A stretch of 32,121 nt of DNA from the NCBI GenBank assembly GCA_902798285.1, contig CADBVZ010000031.1:1-32121 (forward strand), written 5' to 3'. The translations under genes were made by a program, and so were the position numbers. Positions 16,688 through 28,294 of this stretch are shown here, in pieces. The notes under the pieces were generated by a model. The model saw only the letters and a program-made list of their open reading frames with translations. It was not told the origin of the DNA and did not search any database. Source of the DNA: an uncultured Prevotella sp. (GTDB lineage: Bacteria; Bacteroidota; Bacteroidia; Bacteroidales; Bacteroidaceae). Position 1 is the first letter of the stretch; the number at the start of each line of letters is the position of its first letter.

Positions 16688-17380
16688 ATGAAAAAGTTAG
16701 TATTTCTTTGTGTGGCAATTGCCGGTGTGATGGCACTGGGCAGCTGCGGTGGTGGCAAACAGCAGCCTCAGGCTGCTGCTGATGAGGATACCACCTCTAC
16801 CAAATTCTTCCCGACGGATCGTACCATTTATGGTCTCTGTGGTGAGGGAACAGCGATGAATACCCTCGAACTGCTTACTGACAATGGTGACACCCTCAAC
16901 CTCTCCATCACGAATGCCTCCGAGGCAGGTTTCGTGTTTGGTGGACTCCAGCGAGGCGATCGTCTGGCCATCCTTGCCAACGACAAGCGTACGGAAGCCA
17001 CAAGGGTCATCAACCTCAACACCCTCTTGGGCGACTGGGTAATGCCTGATCCTATTGACGGTAGTGCCGAGGTGGGCATCCGCATCAAGGAAGGAGGCGT
17101 GGCTGAGAGCATCGAGATGACCAACATCATCTATCGCACTTGGAAGATTGTGAATGGCAACCTCGAGATCAACTCCGTCCGTGAGGGAGGTGGCGATATG
17201 GAGGAGACCAACCTCTACGAGCTGAAGGCTCTGGGTCCCGACACCCTGTGCTATAAGACCATCGGTAAGGCTCGTGATGAGGAGGAGACCTTCGAGTACA
17301 ACCGCTTCAAGGAGAAAGCGAAAGTAGACCTCCGTGGCTTGGAGCTCGAGGATACACAGGACGAGTTTAACAAAATCTAA
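16688..17380 (+). CDS. Lipoprotein with lipocalin-like C-terminal region
   Basis: A 230-residue predicted lipoprotein; lipobox ALGSC gives acylated Cys20, followed by a Gly-rich and Gln/Ala-rich linker. The region after residue 110 (LLGDWVMPDPIDGSAEVGIRI, then GGVAESIEMTNIIYRTWKI and NGNLEI) has the strand pattern of the small lipocalin-like domains common in Bacteroidetes lipoproteins, where LLGxW begins the barrel. It resembles DUF4738 proteins, but I am not certain of the family. Its function is unknown. The stop codon TAA is followed directly by the rnz ATG with no gap. Confidence 0.75.
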   Translation: MKKLVFLCVAIAGVMALGSCGGGKQQPQAAADEDTTSTKFFPTDRTIYGLCGEGTAMNTLELLTDNGDTLNLSITNASEAGFVFGGLQRGDRLAILANDKRTEATRVINLNTLLGDWVMPDPIDGSAEVGIRIKEGGVAESIEMTNIIYRTWKIVNGNLEINSVREGGGDMEETNLYELKALGPDTLCYKTIGKARDEEETFEYNRFKEKAKVDLRGLELEDTQDEFNKI

Positions 17381-18298
17381 ATGGCAGAACCGTTTAAAGT
17401 ACATATATTAGGGTGTGGAAGTGCGCTTCCCACCCTTCGTCATTATGCCTCTTCACAAGTGGTGGAGGTGCGCGATCATGTGTTGATGCTCGACTGCTCA
17501 GAGGGCACTCAAATGCAACTGCGCAAGAGCAGGGTGAGGTTCACCAAGTTGAGTCATGTGTTTATCACCCATCTGCATGGCGACCATTGCTTCGGACTCA
17601 TCGGTATGATATCCACCTTCGGACTCTTGGGCCGTACAGCCAAACTCCATATCCATGCCCCCAAGGCCCTGAAACCCGAACTGGAGCGACAGATCAAGTT
17701 CTTCACCCACGATCTGGGTTTCGAGGTGGTGTTCTATCCTGTGGATACCTCTCTGCGTCAGGTGGTCTACGAGGATCGTAGCATCCAGGTGGAGAGCATC
17801 CCCCTGGAGCATCGCGTGCCCTGCTGTGGTTATCTCATCACCGAAAAACCCTCGCAGCCCCATATCCGCAGGGATATGATGGAGGCCTACCAGATTCCCA
17901 ACAGTCAGGTGAATAACATCAAGGCAGGTGCCGACTGGACCACTGAGGATGGTGAGGTGATTCCCAACTCCCGACTCGTGAATCCTGCCGATCCTGTACG
18001 CAGTTACGCCTATATCTCCGACACCAAGTATCTGCCCCATCTGCATGAGCAGTTGCAGGGCGTGAGCACCCTCTACCATGAGAGTACCTATGGCGAGGAT
18101 AAGATTCTGAACTGCGAGAAGTACTGTCACTCCACAGCCCGTCAGGCAGCCATGGTGGCTCGCGATGCTGGGGTGGGGAAGCTGCTGCTGGGTCATTACA
18201 GCTCGCGATATGAGGACGAAAGGGTGCTGCTCGATGAGGCGAAAACAGTGTTTGAAAACAGTTTTCTGACCAACGAAATGGACGTAATCGACGTATAA
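17381..18298 (+). CDS. rnz: Ribonuclease Z
   Basis: Zinc endonuclease that removes the 3' trailer from tRNA precursors. The 305-residue protein is a metallo-beta-lactamase fold enzyme. The main metal motif is THLHGDH (His64, His66, Asp68, His69), preceded by the RNase Z opening HILGCGSALPTLRHYASS and by LLDCSEG-like LMLDCSEGTQ. Later metal ligands appear in YISDTKY and LLLGHYSSRY. The length matches the short bacterial form. It begins immediately after the lipoprotein stop codon and is probably cotranscribed with it. A fresh promoter follows at 18332-18362 before the next gene. Confidence 0.96.
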   Translation: MAEPFKVHILGCGSALPTLRHYASSQVVEVRDHVLMLDCSEGTQMQLRKSRVRFTKLSHVFITHLHGDHCFGLIGMISTFGLLGRTAKLHIHAPKALKPELERQIKFFTHDLGFEVVFYPVDTSLRQVVYEDRSIQVESIPLEHRVPCCGYLITEKPSQPHIRRDMMEAYQIPNSQVNNIKAGADWTTEDGEVIPNSRLVNPADPVRSYAYISDTKYLPHLHEQLQGVSTLYHESTYGEDKILNCEKYCHSTARQAAMVARDAGVGKLLLGHYSSRYEDERVLLDEAKTVFENSFLTNEMDVIDV

Positions 18299-18331
18299 TA
18301 GGGCTAAAATGCACATTTTTTGCCCAAAAAT

Positions 18332-18362
18332 TTTGGAGTTTTAAAAGAAAATCCTACCTTTG
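18332..18362 (+). promoter_or_regulatory. Promoter for the tail-domain protein and ECF sigma operon
   Basis: TTTG at 18332-18335, a 19-base gap, and TACCTTTG at 18355-18362. This is a near-consensus housekeeping promoter. The ATG at 18386 leaves a leader of about 18 bases. It indicates that basal expression does not depend on the ECF factor itself. Confidence 0.85.
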
Positions 18363-18385
18363 CACGGACGAAAATAGCATTGCTT

Positions 18386-18691
18386 ATGAGGAAAAGTTTA
18401 CTCGCACTTACATTGGCACTCTCTTTGTCTGTTCCCGTTTTGGCCCTTCCGTTCATGATGGACCCTAACGTTGTGGCACAGATGGATCAGGATGTGACCA
18501 TCACTGTCGAGGGTAATGCTGTGCTCGTCAAAGGTGCTGAGGGCCAGACGCTCGAGGTTATTTCACTCACAGGTCGTAAGTTGGCTGAGTACCGCATCGA
18601 GAGTCCTGCCCAGCGTGTTGAACTGAATCTTTCCCGAGGTTGTTACGTCCTTAAGATCGGTAAGGTCGTGCGTAAGGTATCCATCCGTTGA
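18386..18691 (+). CDS. Stand-alone type IX secretion C-terminal-domain-like protein
   Basis: A 101-residue exported protein: a signal peptide of about 20 residues (ending VLALP), a short linker, and then almost only one domain. From residue 37 the pattern ITVEGNAVLVKG, LEVISLTGRKLAEY, VELNLSRGCYVLKIG, VRKVSIR matches the Por secretion tail (T9SS type A sorting domain): a strand, a DLTGR-like turn, a LxxGxYxLKI strand and a final KxxIR strand. In normal cargo this domain sits at the end of a large protein; here no cargo is present. The start is the ATG at 18386, because the longer frame crosses the promoter. Its stop overlaps the next gene's ATG by one base (TGATG), coupling it to the ECF sigma factor. 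By analogy with small CTD proteins known to feed type IX signalling in Porphyromonas, a sensing role is possible. Confidence 0.75.
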   Translation: MRKSLLALTLALSLSVPVLALPFMMDPNVVAQMDQDVTITVEGNAVLVKGAEGQTLEVISLTGRKLAEYRIESPAQRVELNLSRGCYVLKIGKVVRKVSIR

Positions 18692-19230
18692 TGTACGACG
18701 ACCAGCAACTCCATCAATTACTTTCCGACCCCGCTACCCAGCGTAAGGGTTTCGAGGCATTGGTACGCCGGTTCAGCGAACCGTTGTATTGGCAGATACG
18801 TCATATCGTTCTCACCCACGAGGATGCGAACGATGTGCTTCAAAATACCTTCCTGAAGGCCTGGAATGGACTTTCCTCTTTCCAGGGCGATTCTCAGTTT
18901 ATCACCTGGCTCTCGCGTATTGCCATCAATGAGAGCCTCGATTTCCTGCGTCGCAACAAGCATGCCCTCACCTGTCATGATGAGGATTTATCGGTGGCTA
19001 ATAACCTCATGGCCGATCCCTATTTCGATGGCAATGAGACCGAGGCTATGCTGCAGGAGGCTATCGCTTCGCTGCCCGATGTACAGCGCACCGTCTTCCA
19101 GTTACGCTATTTCGAAGATATGAAATATAGTGATATGAGTCAGCTGCTCAATACGTCCGAAGGCTCCCTAAAAGCCTCCTATCATATAGCAGTGAAGAAA
19201 ATTTCAGAATTTTTTAAGCTACGCGATTAA
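18691..19230 (+). CDS. ECF-type RNA polymerase sigma factor
   Basis: Alternative sigma factor of 179 residues. Region 2 is at about residues 20-88, with DANDVLQNTFLKAWNGLSSF and FITWLSRIAINESLDFLRR, which recognises the -10 element and binds the core enzyme. Region 4 is at about 125-178, with LPDVQRTVFQLRYFEDMKYSDM and the helix-turn-helix SEGSLKASYHIAVKKI. There is no region 3, as expected for ECF factors. The ATG at 18691 overlaps the preceding TGA. The gene order (exported tail-domain protein, sigma factor, one-pass membrane protein, periplasmic Spy-like protein) suggests control of an envelope response. Confidence 0.93.
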   Translation: MYDDQQLHQLLSDPATQRKGFEALVRRFSEPLYWQIRHIVLTHEDANDVLQNTFLKAWNGLSSFQGDSQFITWLSRIAINESLDFLRRNKHALTCHDEDLSVANNLMADPYFDGNETEAMLQEAIASLPDVQRTVFQLRYFEDMKYSDMSQLLNTSEGSLKASYHIAVKKISEFFKLRD

Positions 19231-19261
19231 ACTATTTGAATAATTTTACGTCAGATATACG

Positions 19262-19621
19262 ATGACAGACGAAATGTACATAGAAGAGAAAGTAGGGAAG
19301 CGTAATCCGTTCCGTGTTCCTGAAGGTTATTTCGAGCAGTTCACTGCCCAGATGATGGAGCAGATTCCTGAAACAGCGCCGAAACAGAAACCGCGTGCCA
19401 AGTCTATTTGGCTGCGCCCTGTGTTCTATGCTGCTGCCAGTGTTTGTGCCTTGCTCATCAGTGCCACAGTATGGCTGGCGCTCCCGTCAGAGCAGCCCTC
19501 AGCCTCTCCCATGCAGGCTCAGACTGTTCAGCAGGATGAGAGCGATACCTATCTGGACGAGGCAGCCGACTATATGATGCTCGATAATCATGAGATTTAC
19601 AGCCTCTTGGCTGATAATTAA
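19262..19621 (+). CDS. Probable one-pass anti-sigma or regulatory membrane protein
   Basis: A 119-residue protein. The cytoplasmic N terminus carries NPFRVPEGYFEQFTAQMME (residues 15-33), a motif seen in small proteins encoded next to ECF sigma genes in Bacteroidetes. A single membrane helix lies at about residues 51-75 (LRPVFYAAASVCALLISATVWLALP), followed by an acidic periplasmic tail of about 45 residues. This topology and its position 31 bases after the sigma gene support an anti-sigma role, though no classical zinc-binding anti-sigma motif is present. It is followed after 14 bases by the Spy-like gene. Confidence 0.7.
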   Translation: MTDEMYIEEKVGKRNPFRVPEGYFEQFTAQMMEQIPETAPKQKPRAKSIWLRPVFYAAASVCALLISATVWLALPSEQPSASPMQAQTVQQDESDTYLDEAADYMMLDNHEIYSLLADN

Positions 19622-19635
19622 ATATTTAAATAACG

Positions 19636-20112
19636 ATGAACAATTTATTCCAGAAGGTGCAAAGGTTGGTGAAATGGGTTTTACCCTTTTACCTTTTAAC
19701 CCTTTTACCTTTATCTGCCTCCGCCACTGAGCCTCAGAAGTTCTCACCCGAGAAGTTCCAGGCCGACATGGAGGCATTTATCACCAAGGAGGCATCGCTC
19801 ACAGCCGATGAGGCTGCGAAGTTCTTCCCCGTCTACAGGGAGATGCAGCATAAGCAGCGTGCCGTATGGAACCAGATGAAGGATCTGGGTCGTAACAAAC
19901 CTGCTGATGAGGCTGCCTGTCGTAAGGCCATTGAGAAGCGCGACCAGTTGGAGCTGGAGCAGCGCCGTATCATCCAGACTTACCACAATAAGTTCTTCAA
20001 GGTGCTGCCTGCATCCAAGGTGTACGATGTGATTATCGCCGAGAGCAGATTCCATCGTTTTGCCATGAGGAACTTCGGCAGAGGCAACCGTCCTCCGCAG
20101 AAGAAACAGTAG
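19636..20112 (+). CDS. Spy/CpxP-like periplasmic protein
   Basis: A 158-residue exported protein. A signal peptide (LVKWVLPFYLLTLLPLSASA) is followed by an all-helical, highly charged chain. The segment SLTADEAAKFFPVYREMQHKQRAVW resembles the LTxxQ-type repeats of Spy and CpxP, periplasmic proteins that bind unfolded clients or inhibit a sensor. A second helix (LELEQRRIIQTYHNKFFKVLP) has the same style. The tail is basic and Pro-rich. Being last in the sigma-factor operon fits a chaperone or signal-damping role. The signal peptide is encoded by a CCCTTTTACC tandem repeat (19681-19710). Confidence 0.72.
   Translation: MNNLFQKVQRLVKWVLPFYLLTLLPLSASATEPQKFSPEKFQADMEAFITKEASLTADEAAKFFPVYREMQHKQRAVWNQMKDLGRNKPADEAACRKAIEKRDQLELEQRRIIQTYHNKFFKVLPASKVYDVIIAESRFHRFAMRNFGRGNRPPQKKQ
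19681..19710. repeat. CCCTTTTACC tandem repeat inside a signal-peptide coding region
   Basis: ACCCTTTTACC occurs at 19683-19693 and again at 19699-19709, with a 16-base period and similar T-rich flanks. It encodes the hydrophobic core (LPFYLLTLLPL) of the Spy-like protein's signal peptide. Confidence 0.85.
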
Positions 20113-20121
20113 TTACTAGAA

Positions 20122-23999
<3,878 letters not shown>

Positions 24000-24020
24000 T
24001 AACCAAATAATCCCCAACAA

Positions 24021-24047
24021 AAAGAGACCCCAAGAGGTCTCTTTTTT
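24021..24047 (+). terminator. Terminator of the beta-galactosidase gene
   Basis: AAAGAGACC at 24021-24029 and GGTCTCTTT at 24036-24044 form a 9-base-pair stem, with a T run to 24047. It starts 22 bases after the stop. Confidence 0.93.
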
Positions 24048-24461
24048 AATATATAATCATGGCGAACCCCGAAGTAATGGGTGTTTCATCGCTCAATAAA
24101 AAGATCAAGGCTCGTCTCATCGCTTTTATTATAAAAATCATGGCGAACCCCGAAGGGGCGAAAGCTTGAGAGCCATACCAAAACTTTGATGAAGGCGACC
24201 AGTCGCCGAAATCAATTACATCCCCTTGCCAAAGATTGGCGAGGGGCTTGGGGAGTGGTCTGAAGCCTTCCTTAGGACAAGGAAGGTTGGATGGTTGTGA
24301 CCCTGCAGGGGAACCCTGCTTTATTGCCGCCCCTTGCTAAGGCTGCAAATTTCTGCATGCAAAAAACCTGCATTTTCTATCAAAATGACAGTTTTTTCCC
24401 TTGACTTTTATCAAAAAGCCAATCATAACTGGATATTTTATGAATATTTTGCTAAAAAGAG
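24048..24461. other. Repeat-rich intergenic region without a supported gene
   Basis: Holds a 20-base perfect direct repeat (24055-24074 and 24136-24155, both containing ATGGCGAACCCCGAAG). A hairpin at about 24221-24245 (CCCCTTGCCAA/TTGGCGAGGGG) and another at about 24268-24288 (CCTTCCTT/AAGGAAGG) follow. A 36-codon open frame (24059-24169) contains the duplicated MANPE but is otherwise unsupported. The rest becomes AT-rich towards the next promoter. It looks like a collection of intergenic repeats, possibly with decayed coding DNA. Confidence 0.6.
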
Positions 24462-24492
24462 TTGCAAACTCACTTATAAATTCGTACCTTTG
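24462..24492 (+). promoter_or_regulatory. Promoter of the 155-residue secreted protein
   Basis: TTG at 24462-24464, a 20-base gap, and TACCTTTG at 24485-24492. The ATG follows at 24523, leaving a leader of about 25 bases. Confidence 0.85.
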
Positions 24493-24522
24493 CACCCGAA
24501 AAAGAGATGAATTAAAGAAAAA

Positions 24523-24990
24523 ATGAAAAAGAAGATTACAGTTTTAATGCTCGCTTTATTAGCCGGCACTACCATGACCTACTCTGCAGAGGAGAACGTC
24601 ACCAACGAGTGTGACACCACTTATATCAAGCTCGACGAGAACCGCGAGCCCATCAACTATGTCAACTGGACAAAGGAAGACCTCGAGGCAGAAGTTGGTG
24701 AGCTTGAGACTATTCTCGAGACCGACGCCTTCCAGCTCTATGCTGCTGGCGACTACACCTACAAGATTGAGAACGGTGTAGTAACCTCTATGGCTATTCA
24801 GATTGAGGACGAGAAGAACGACAAGGTGATTTACAATCAGATTCTCAACGCCCTTGCCAAGAGCAACACTGTGAAGTCTACCCATAACTCTGGTGGTAAC
24901 TACTACCAGTACGAGAACTTCCAGGTGCAGTTCGATGACTTTGAAGGGTACGAGAAACTCACCTTCTCCGTCATCCCCTTCGACATGTAA
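24523..24990 (+). CDS. Small secreted protein of unknown function
   Basis: I do not recognise the family. The 155-residue protein has a signal peptide (MKKKITVLMLALLAGTTMTYS, cleavage likely near residue 21) and an acidic mature region rich in Asp, Glu and Tyr. The segment DLEAEVGELETILETDAF is probably helical. The later part, YTYKIENGVVTSMAIQIED and YYQYENFQVQFDDFEGYEKLTFSVIPF, looks like beta strands. There is no lipobox; two Cys are present at most. It has its own near-consensus promoter and its own terminator, so it is monocistronic and likely well expressed. The location is probably periplasmic. Confidence 0.7.
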   Translation: MKKKITVLMLALLAGTTMTYSAEENVTNECDTTYIKLDENREPINYVNWTKEDLEAEVGELETILETDAFQLYAAGDYTYKIENGVVTSMAIQIEDEKNDKVIYNQILNALAKSNTVKSTHNSGGNYYQYENFQVQFDDFEGYEKLTFSVIPFDM

Positions 24991-25016
24991 GATCTTAGGT
25001 ATCCGTTAACGATAAT

Positions 25017-25044
25017 TCCCCGGCTGAAAGGCTGGGGATTTTTT
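25017..25044 (+). terminator. Terminator of the 155-residue secreted protein gene
   Basis: CCCCGGC at 25018-25024 pairs with GCTGGGG at 25031-25037 (one G-T pair), followed by ATTTTTTG. It lies 27 bases after the stop. Confidence 0.88.
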
Positions 25045-25084
25045 GTTATGTATCCCCTGTCATTTTCATTTATTCCCTCAAACA

Positions 25085-25116
25085 TTTGGTAGTAAACATT
25101 ATATTTACTATCTTTG
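25085..25116 (+). promoter_or_regulatory. Promoter of the MscS-type channel gene
   Basis: TTTG at 25085-25088, a 20-base gap, and TATCTTTG at 25109-25116. The ATG is at 25147. Confidence 0.87.
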
Positions 25117-25146
25117 CAATCAGATTAAGAACTTAAGACAAAAACG

Positions 25147-27807
25147 ATGATCAAGAAACTGCTGACAATCATACTTACACTCTGTGTATGTGCCATTCCG
25201 CTCTGGGCTGTCGTGAGCGGCCGTTCGTTGACCAATACGCTTAAGGACCTCTGCCAGGAATTGCAAGAGGCCTACCAGCAGCGTACAGTTGCGCAGCAGC
25301 GCTTCAACGAAGATTTTGAACGCCAGCACAAACGTATGATCGACGTCATTACCGAGTCCAACGAACTCTCCATCCTGCTCTACACGCAGGAACAGGAAAT
25401 GACGTTCGACTTGGCCTATGCCCTGAAGAAGGTGACAGCCAATTACAAGGACTTCAGCAGCGACCGCCGACCGTATGACCACATCGTGAACAGTCTGAAC
25501 TACGAGATCGACCGCTATGCCCGTCTTGTTGAGGCCCTGCGCCGACTCCCGCCGATGATGAAGGAAATCGAGGTGGAGATCCTGCCCGACAGTCTGCTGT
25601 ACCACAATGACTCCCTCGATGTCCACATGTCCGACTCCATCTCTTCGTTCGAGAAAGAGGTCATTAAGATTGCCTTCAAGGATTCGCTCTCAGCCCCCTT
25701 TGTCCTCGACTCGGTAGGCGTGATGCTGCGCGATTCCTGTATCTTCTACGCCTCCGAGATCCTCAAGATGAATGCCGACAACCGCGCAGAAGTGATAGCC
25801 GACAGCACCCATTATCAGGAGGCCTATCTGCGCCTGAAGGAAGCCAACGACTATGCCGAGGCCCGTTATCAGGATCTCGAGCGCTATATCTTTATTGACG
25901 GACAGACACCGTTCCTCGATATTATGGCCAATCCCGGCTATTATTGGGAGAAGGCCAAGATCGACCTGCGCGGGCAGTACAGCATAAAGGAATTGAGCGA
26001 TTGTCTTGATCAGACCAGTTCTGATGAGGACGATAATTCGTTCTTCCAGCACCTTTCCAGTAAGGCCGAGAATACCATGTTGGTCATTGTTTGTCTCTTG
26101 CAGGTGGTTGCGCTGGTGTGCTTCTGGCTCGTCACCTTCCTGATTCTCTGGCTGGTTTACCGCTATACCCGACTCAAGCGCTATGTGCCTAAGAAGAAGC
26201 AGACCATCATCTCGATACTGGTGGGTACCATCCTCTACTTCCTGATATTCGGCTTCTCCCTGTATGGCGATGAATATATCAACATGAGCGTTGAGCACAT
26301 CAACACCTTCCTGTGGCTGCTCATAGCCATCACCTGTTCGCTGCTGCTCCGAGTCAAACCCGATCAGTTCCGCCAGGGCTTCCTGCTCTTCTCAGCCACC
26401 ATGCTCATCGCGCTGCTCATCATTGTCTGCCGCGTCACCTTCATGCCCGATAAGATGATGGTGATCCTCTTCCCGCCCGTGCTGCTGCTCATCAGCGTGT
26501 GGCAGTTGGTATGCTGCATCTGGGTGGGCCGCAAGGCTACCTCCGTCGATAGCACGCTGGGCTGGCTGTCGCTGGCCATCTATCTCGTGGCCTTCGTCTT
26601 CGCCTTCCTGGGCTATACCTTCGTGGCACTGCTCATTCTGGTGTGGTGGTATTTCCTGTTGGCCGCCTGGCTCACGGTGGTCTGCATCCTCGACCTCATG
26701 AGCCGTTTCAAGAAGCGCTGGCTCGACAAGTGGGTAGCCAAAATGCGTAAACGCATCACCTACGTCACAGGCGACGATCGCGAGTCGCTGCTGTTTGGCG
26801 TCACCTGGTTCTACGATCTCATCCGTCAGGTGGCTATCCCCACCATCGTGCTGCTCTCCCTGCCGCTGTGTGTGCGCCTGTCGTTAAGCATCTTCGACTT
26901 CGACGATCTGTTCGTGAAGTTCTACGAGAACCCCTTCATCCGTCTTTTCGATAAGTCTGGCATCGAGACCCTGCACGTCTCAGGCCGTAGCATCGTCTAT
27001 CTGCTGATACTCTTCTATATCACGCGCTATTGCAGCCGGGCCGTTCACGCCATCTGGCAATATGCACGTTATGCAGCCTTCATGCGCAAGCACAATCGCA
27101 CCTCCATCCGCTCCAATGAGATCAACCTCTCCCTGGGCAACAGCATCATCAGCGTGCTCATCTGGATGGCTTATGCCGTGGTGGTCATCTACGTCTGGAA
27201 GATACCTACAGGCTCGCTGGGTCTGGTGGCCGGAGGTCTCTCTGCTGGTATCGGTCTCGCCCTGAAGGATGTCATCAACAACTTCATCTACGGCATCCAG
27301 CTCATGGGTGGCCGCCTGCGTGTGGGCGACTGGATAGAGTGCGAGGGCATCCGTGGTAAGGTCACCGCCATCAACTACCAGTGTGTACAGGCTGAGACCA
27401 TCGAGGGCACTGAGATGTCGTTCCTCAACTCGTCGCTCTTCGGCAAGAACTTCAACAACCTCACGCGTAACAACTCCTACGAGCTCACCACCATCACCGT
27501 TGGCGTGGCTTACGGCACCGAGGTGCAGCTCGTGCGCGATGTCCTGGTGAAGGCCATGCAGAAGATGCGCACCAAGGATCATTACGGACGTGAGATTGTC
27601 GATCCCCAGTTCGGTGTCTATGTGGTCGTGGGCAACATGAGCGACAGTGCTGTCGACATCAACGTGAAGCAGTATGTGCTGGTAGCCGAGCGCATCGGCT
27701 ATGTGGATCGCGCCAAGGAGGTGATCTACGATGCCCTCACCGCCGCCGGCATCACCATCGCCTTCCCGCAGTGCGATGTCCACCTGATCCCCCCCGCCGA
27801 AAAGTAA
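25147..27807 (+). CDS. Large MscS-family mechanosensitive channel
   Basis: Tension-gated channel that releases solutes on osmotic downshock. The 886-residue protein belongs to the large, multi-helix branch. A signal peptide (residues 1-22) precedes a periplasmic domain of about 270 residues with coiled-coil character (LTNTLKDLCQELQEAYQQ and QRFNEDFERQHKR). Some ten membrane helices follow from about residue 310. The pore helix and MscS core begin near 690 with GLVAGGLSAGIGLALKDVINNFIYGIQLM. The beta domain follows, with RVGDWIECEGIRGKVTAINYQ and the family segment FNNLTRNNSYE. The C-terminal alpha/beta part ends in IAFPQCDVHLIPPAEK. Codon use is more GC-rich than in neighbours. The 22 bases around its stop codon recur perfectly at 28322-28343. 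Confidence 0.93.
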   Translation: MIKKLLTIILTLCVCAIPLWAVVSGRSLTNTLKDLCQELQEAYQQRTVAQQRFNEDFERQHKRMIDVITESNELSILLYTQEQEMTFDLAYALKKVTANYKDFSSDRRPYDHIVNSLNYEIDRYARLVEALRRLPPMMKEIEVEILPDSLLYHNDSLDVHMSDSISSFEKEVIKIAFKDSLSAPFVLDSVGVMLRDSCIFYASEILKMNADNRAEVIADSTHYQEAYLRLKEANDYAEARYQDLERYIFIDGQTPFLDIMANPGYYWEKAKIDLRGQYSIKELSDCLDQTSSDEDDNSFFQHLSSKAENTMLVIVCLLQVVALVCFWLVTFLILWLVYRYTRLKRYVPKKKQTIISILVGTILYFLIFGFSLYGDEYINMSVEHINTFLWLLIAITCSLLLRVKPDQFRQGFLLFSATMLIALLIIVCRVTFMPDKMMVILFPPVLLLISVWQLVCCIWVGRKATSVDSTLGWLSLAIYLVAFVFAFLGYTFVALLILVWWYFLLAAWLTVVCILDLMSRFKKRWLDKWVAKMRKRITYVTGDDRESLLFGVTWFYDLIRQVAIPTIVLLSLPLCVRLSLSIFDFDDLFVKFYENPFIRLFDKSGIETLHVSGRSIVYLLILFYITRYCSRAVHAIWQYARYAAFMRKHNRTSIRSNEINLSLGNSIISVLIWMAYAVVVIYVWKIPTGSLGLVAGGLSAGIGLALKDVINNFIYGIQLMGGRLRVGDWIECEGIRGKVTAINYQCVQAETIEGTEMSFLNSSLFGKNFNNLTRNNSYELTTITVGVAYGTEVQLVRDVLVKAMQKMRTKDHYGREIVDPQFGVYVVVGNMSDSAVDINVKQYVLVAERIGYVDRAKEVIYDALTAAGITIAFPQCDVHLIPPAEK

Positions 27808-27808
27808 G

Positions 27809-27967
27809 AAAGCCTGTACTGACGATGACGCCCCCTCGCAACGAATCCGGATTTGGTAATCCCGATGCAGCGACGTTTCTGCTCTCGGGAGGTTTTCGCA
27901 CCTCCCGCCGCAAAGGCATCCCCTCCGCGGTGTTTTTCATGGGTTGATTATGATTTCTTGCGAAATG
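27809..27967. other. Spacer between mscS and the DUF2442 promoter
   Basis: No gene is seen. CGGGAGGT at 27886-27893 and ACCTCCCG at 27900-27907 form a perfect 8-base-pair hairpin with loop TTTCGC, not followed by a T tract. Composition is more GC-rich than normal spacers here. Confidence 0.5.
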
Positions 27968-27999
27968 TTTGGAACTTATCGAAATTCTTCTTACCTTTG
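27968..27999 (+). promoter_or_regulatory. Promoter of the DUF2442 gene
   Basis: TTTG at 27968-27971, a 20-base gap, and TACCTTTG at 27992-27999. The ATG at 28022 gives a leader of about 17 bases. Confidence 0.87.
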
Positions 28000-28021
28000 C
28001 CGCAGCAAATAGAAATAGATA

Positions 28022-28294
28022 ATGAGTCCAGTATTTCGTGATGTAAGCGTATTGATGATTAATGGGCAGGGCATTATGCTCTCTGTGTTAGGGCACGATT
28101 ATTTTCTGTCTTATAACCGCATTCCATGGATGCAGGATGCACCAATTCGTAGTGTACTCAATGTACAGATGTCAGGCCCCGAGGCCATCATGTGGCCTGA
28201 TCTTGATGTTGATCTTGAAATTGACAGTCTGCGCCATCCTGAGCGTTATCCGCTTTTGATTAAGCGTAATCCGCTTGATTATGTTGGCGCATGA
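28022..28294 (+). CDS. DUF2442-domain protein
   Basis: A 90-residue soluble protein. The order of VLGHDYFLSYNRIPWM, then APIRSVLNVQM, then IMWPDLDVDLEIDSLRHPERYP matches DUF2442 (NADH-ubiquinone oxidoreductase chain-like fold in some models), whose members end in a WPxxDxDLxxxxL segment. DUF2442 genes often pair with a DUF4160 gene in toxin-antitoxin-like modules, but no DUF4160 partner is present on either side, so this is a solitary copy. It has its own promoter and lies between 22-base direct repeats, which suggests insertion as a small cassette behind mscS. Confidence 0.8.
   Translation: MSPVFRDVSVLMINGQGIMLSVLGHDYFLSYNRIPWMQDAPIRSVLNVQMSGPEAIMWPDLDVDLEIDSLRHPERYPLLIKRNPLDYVGA

Noticed and set aside
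24059-24169. A 36-codon open frame with MANPE at both ends
   Set aside because: It only reflects the 20-base direct repeat; no promoter, no family and no hydrophobic or domain pattern.
28022-28294. DUF2442 gene as part of a toxin-antitoxin pair
   Set aside because: No partner gene of the DUF4160 or RelE type is present on either side.
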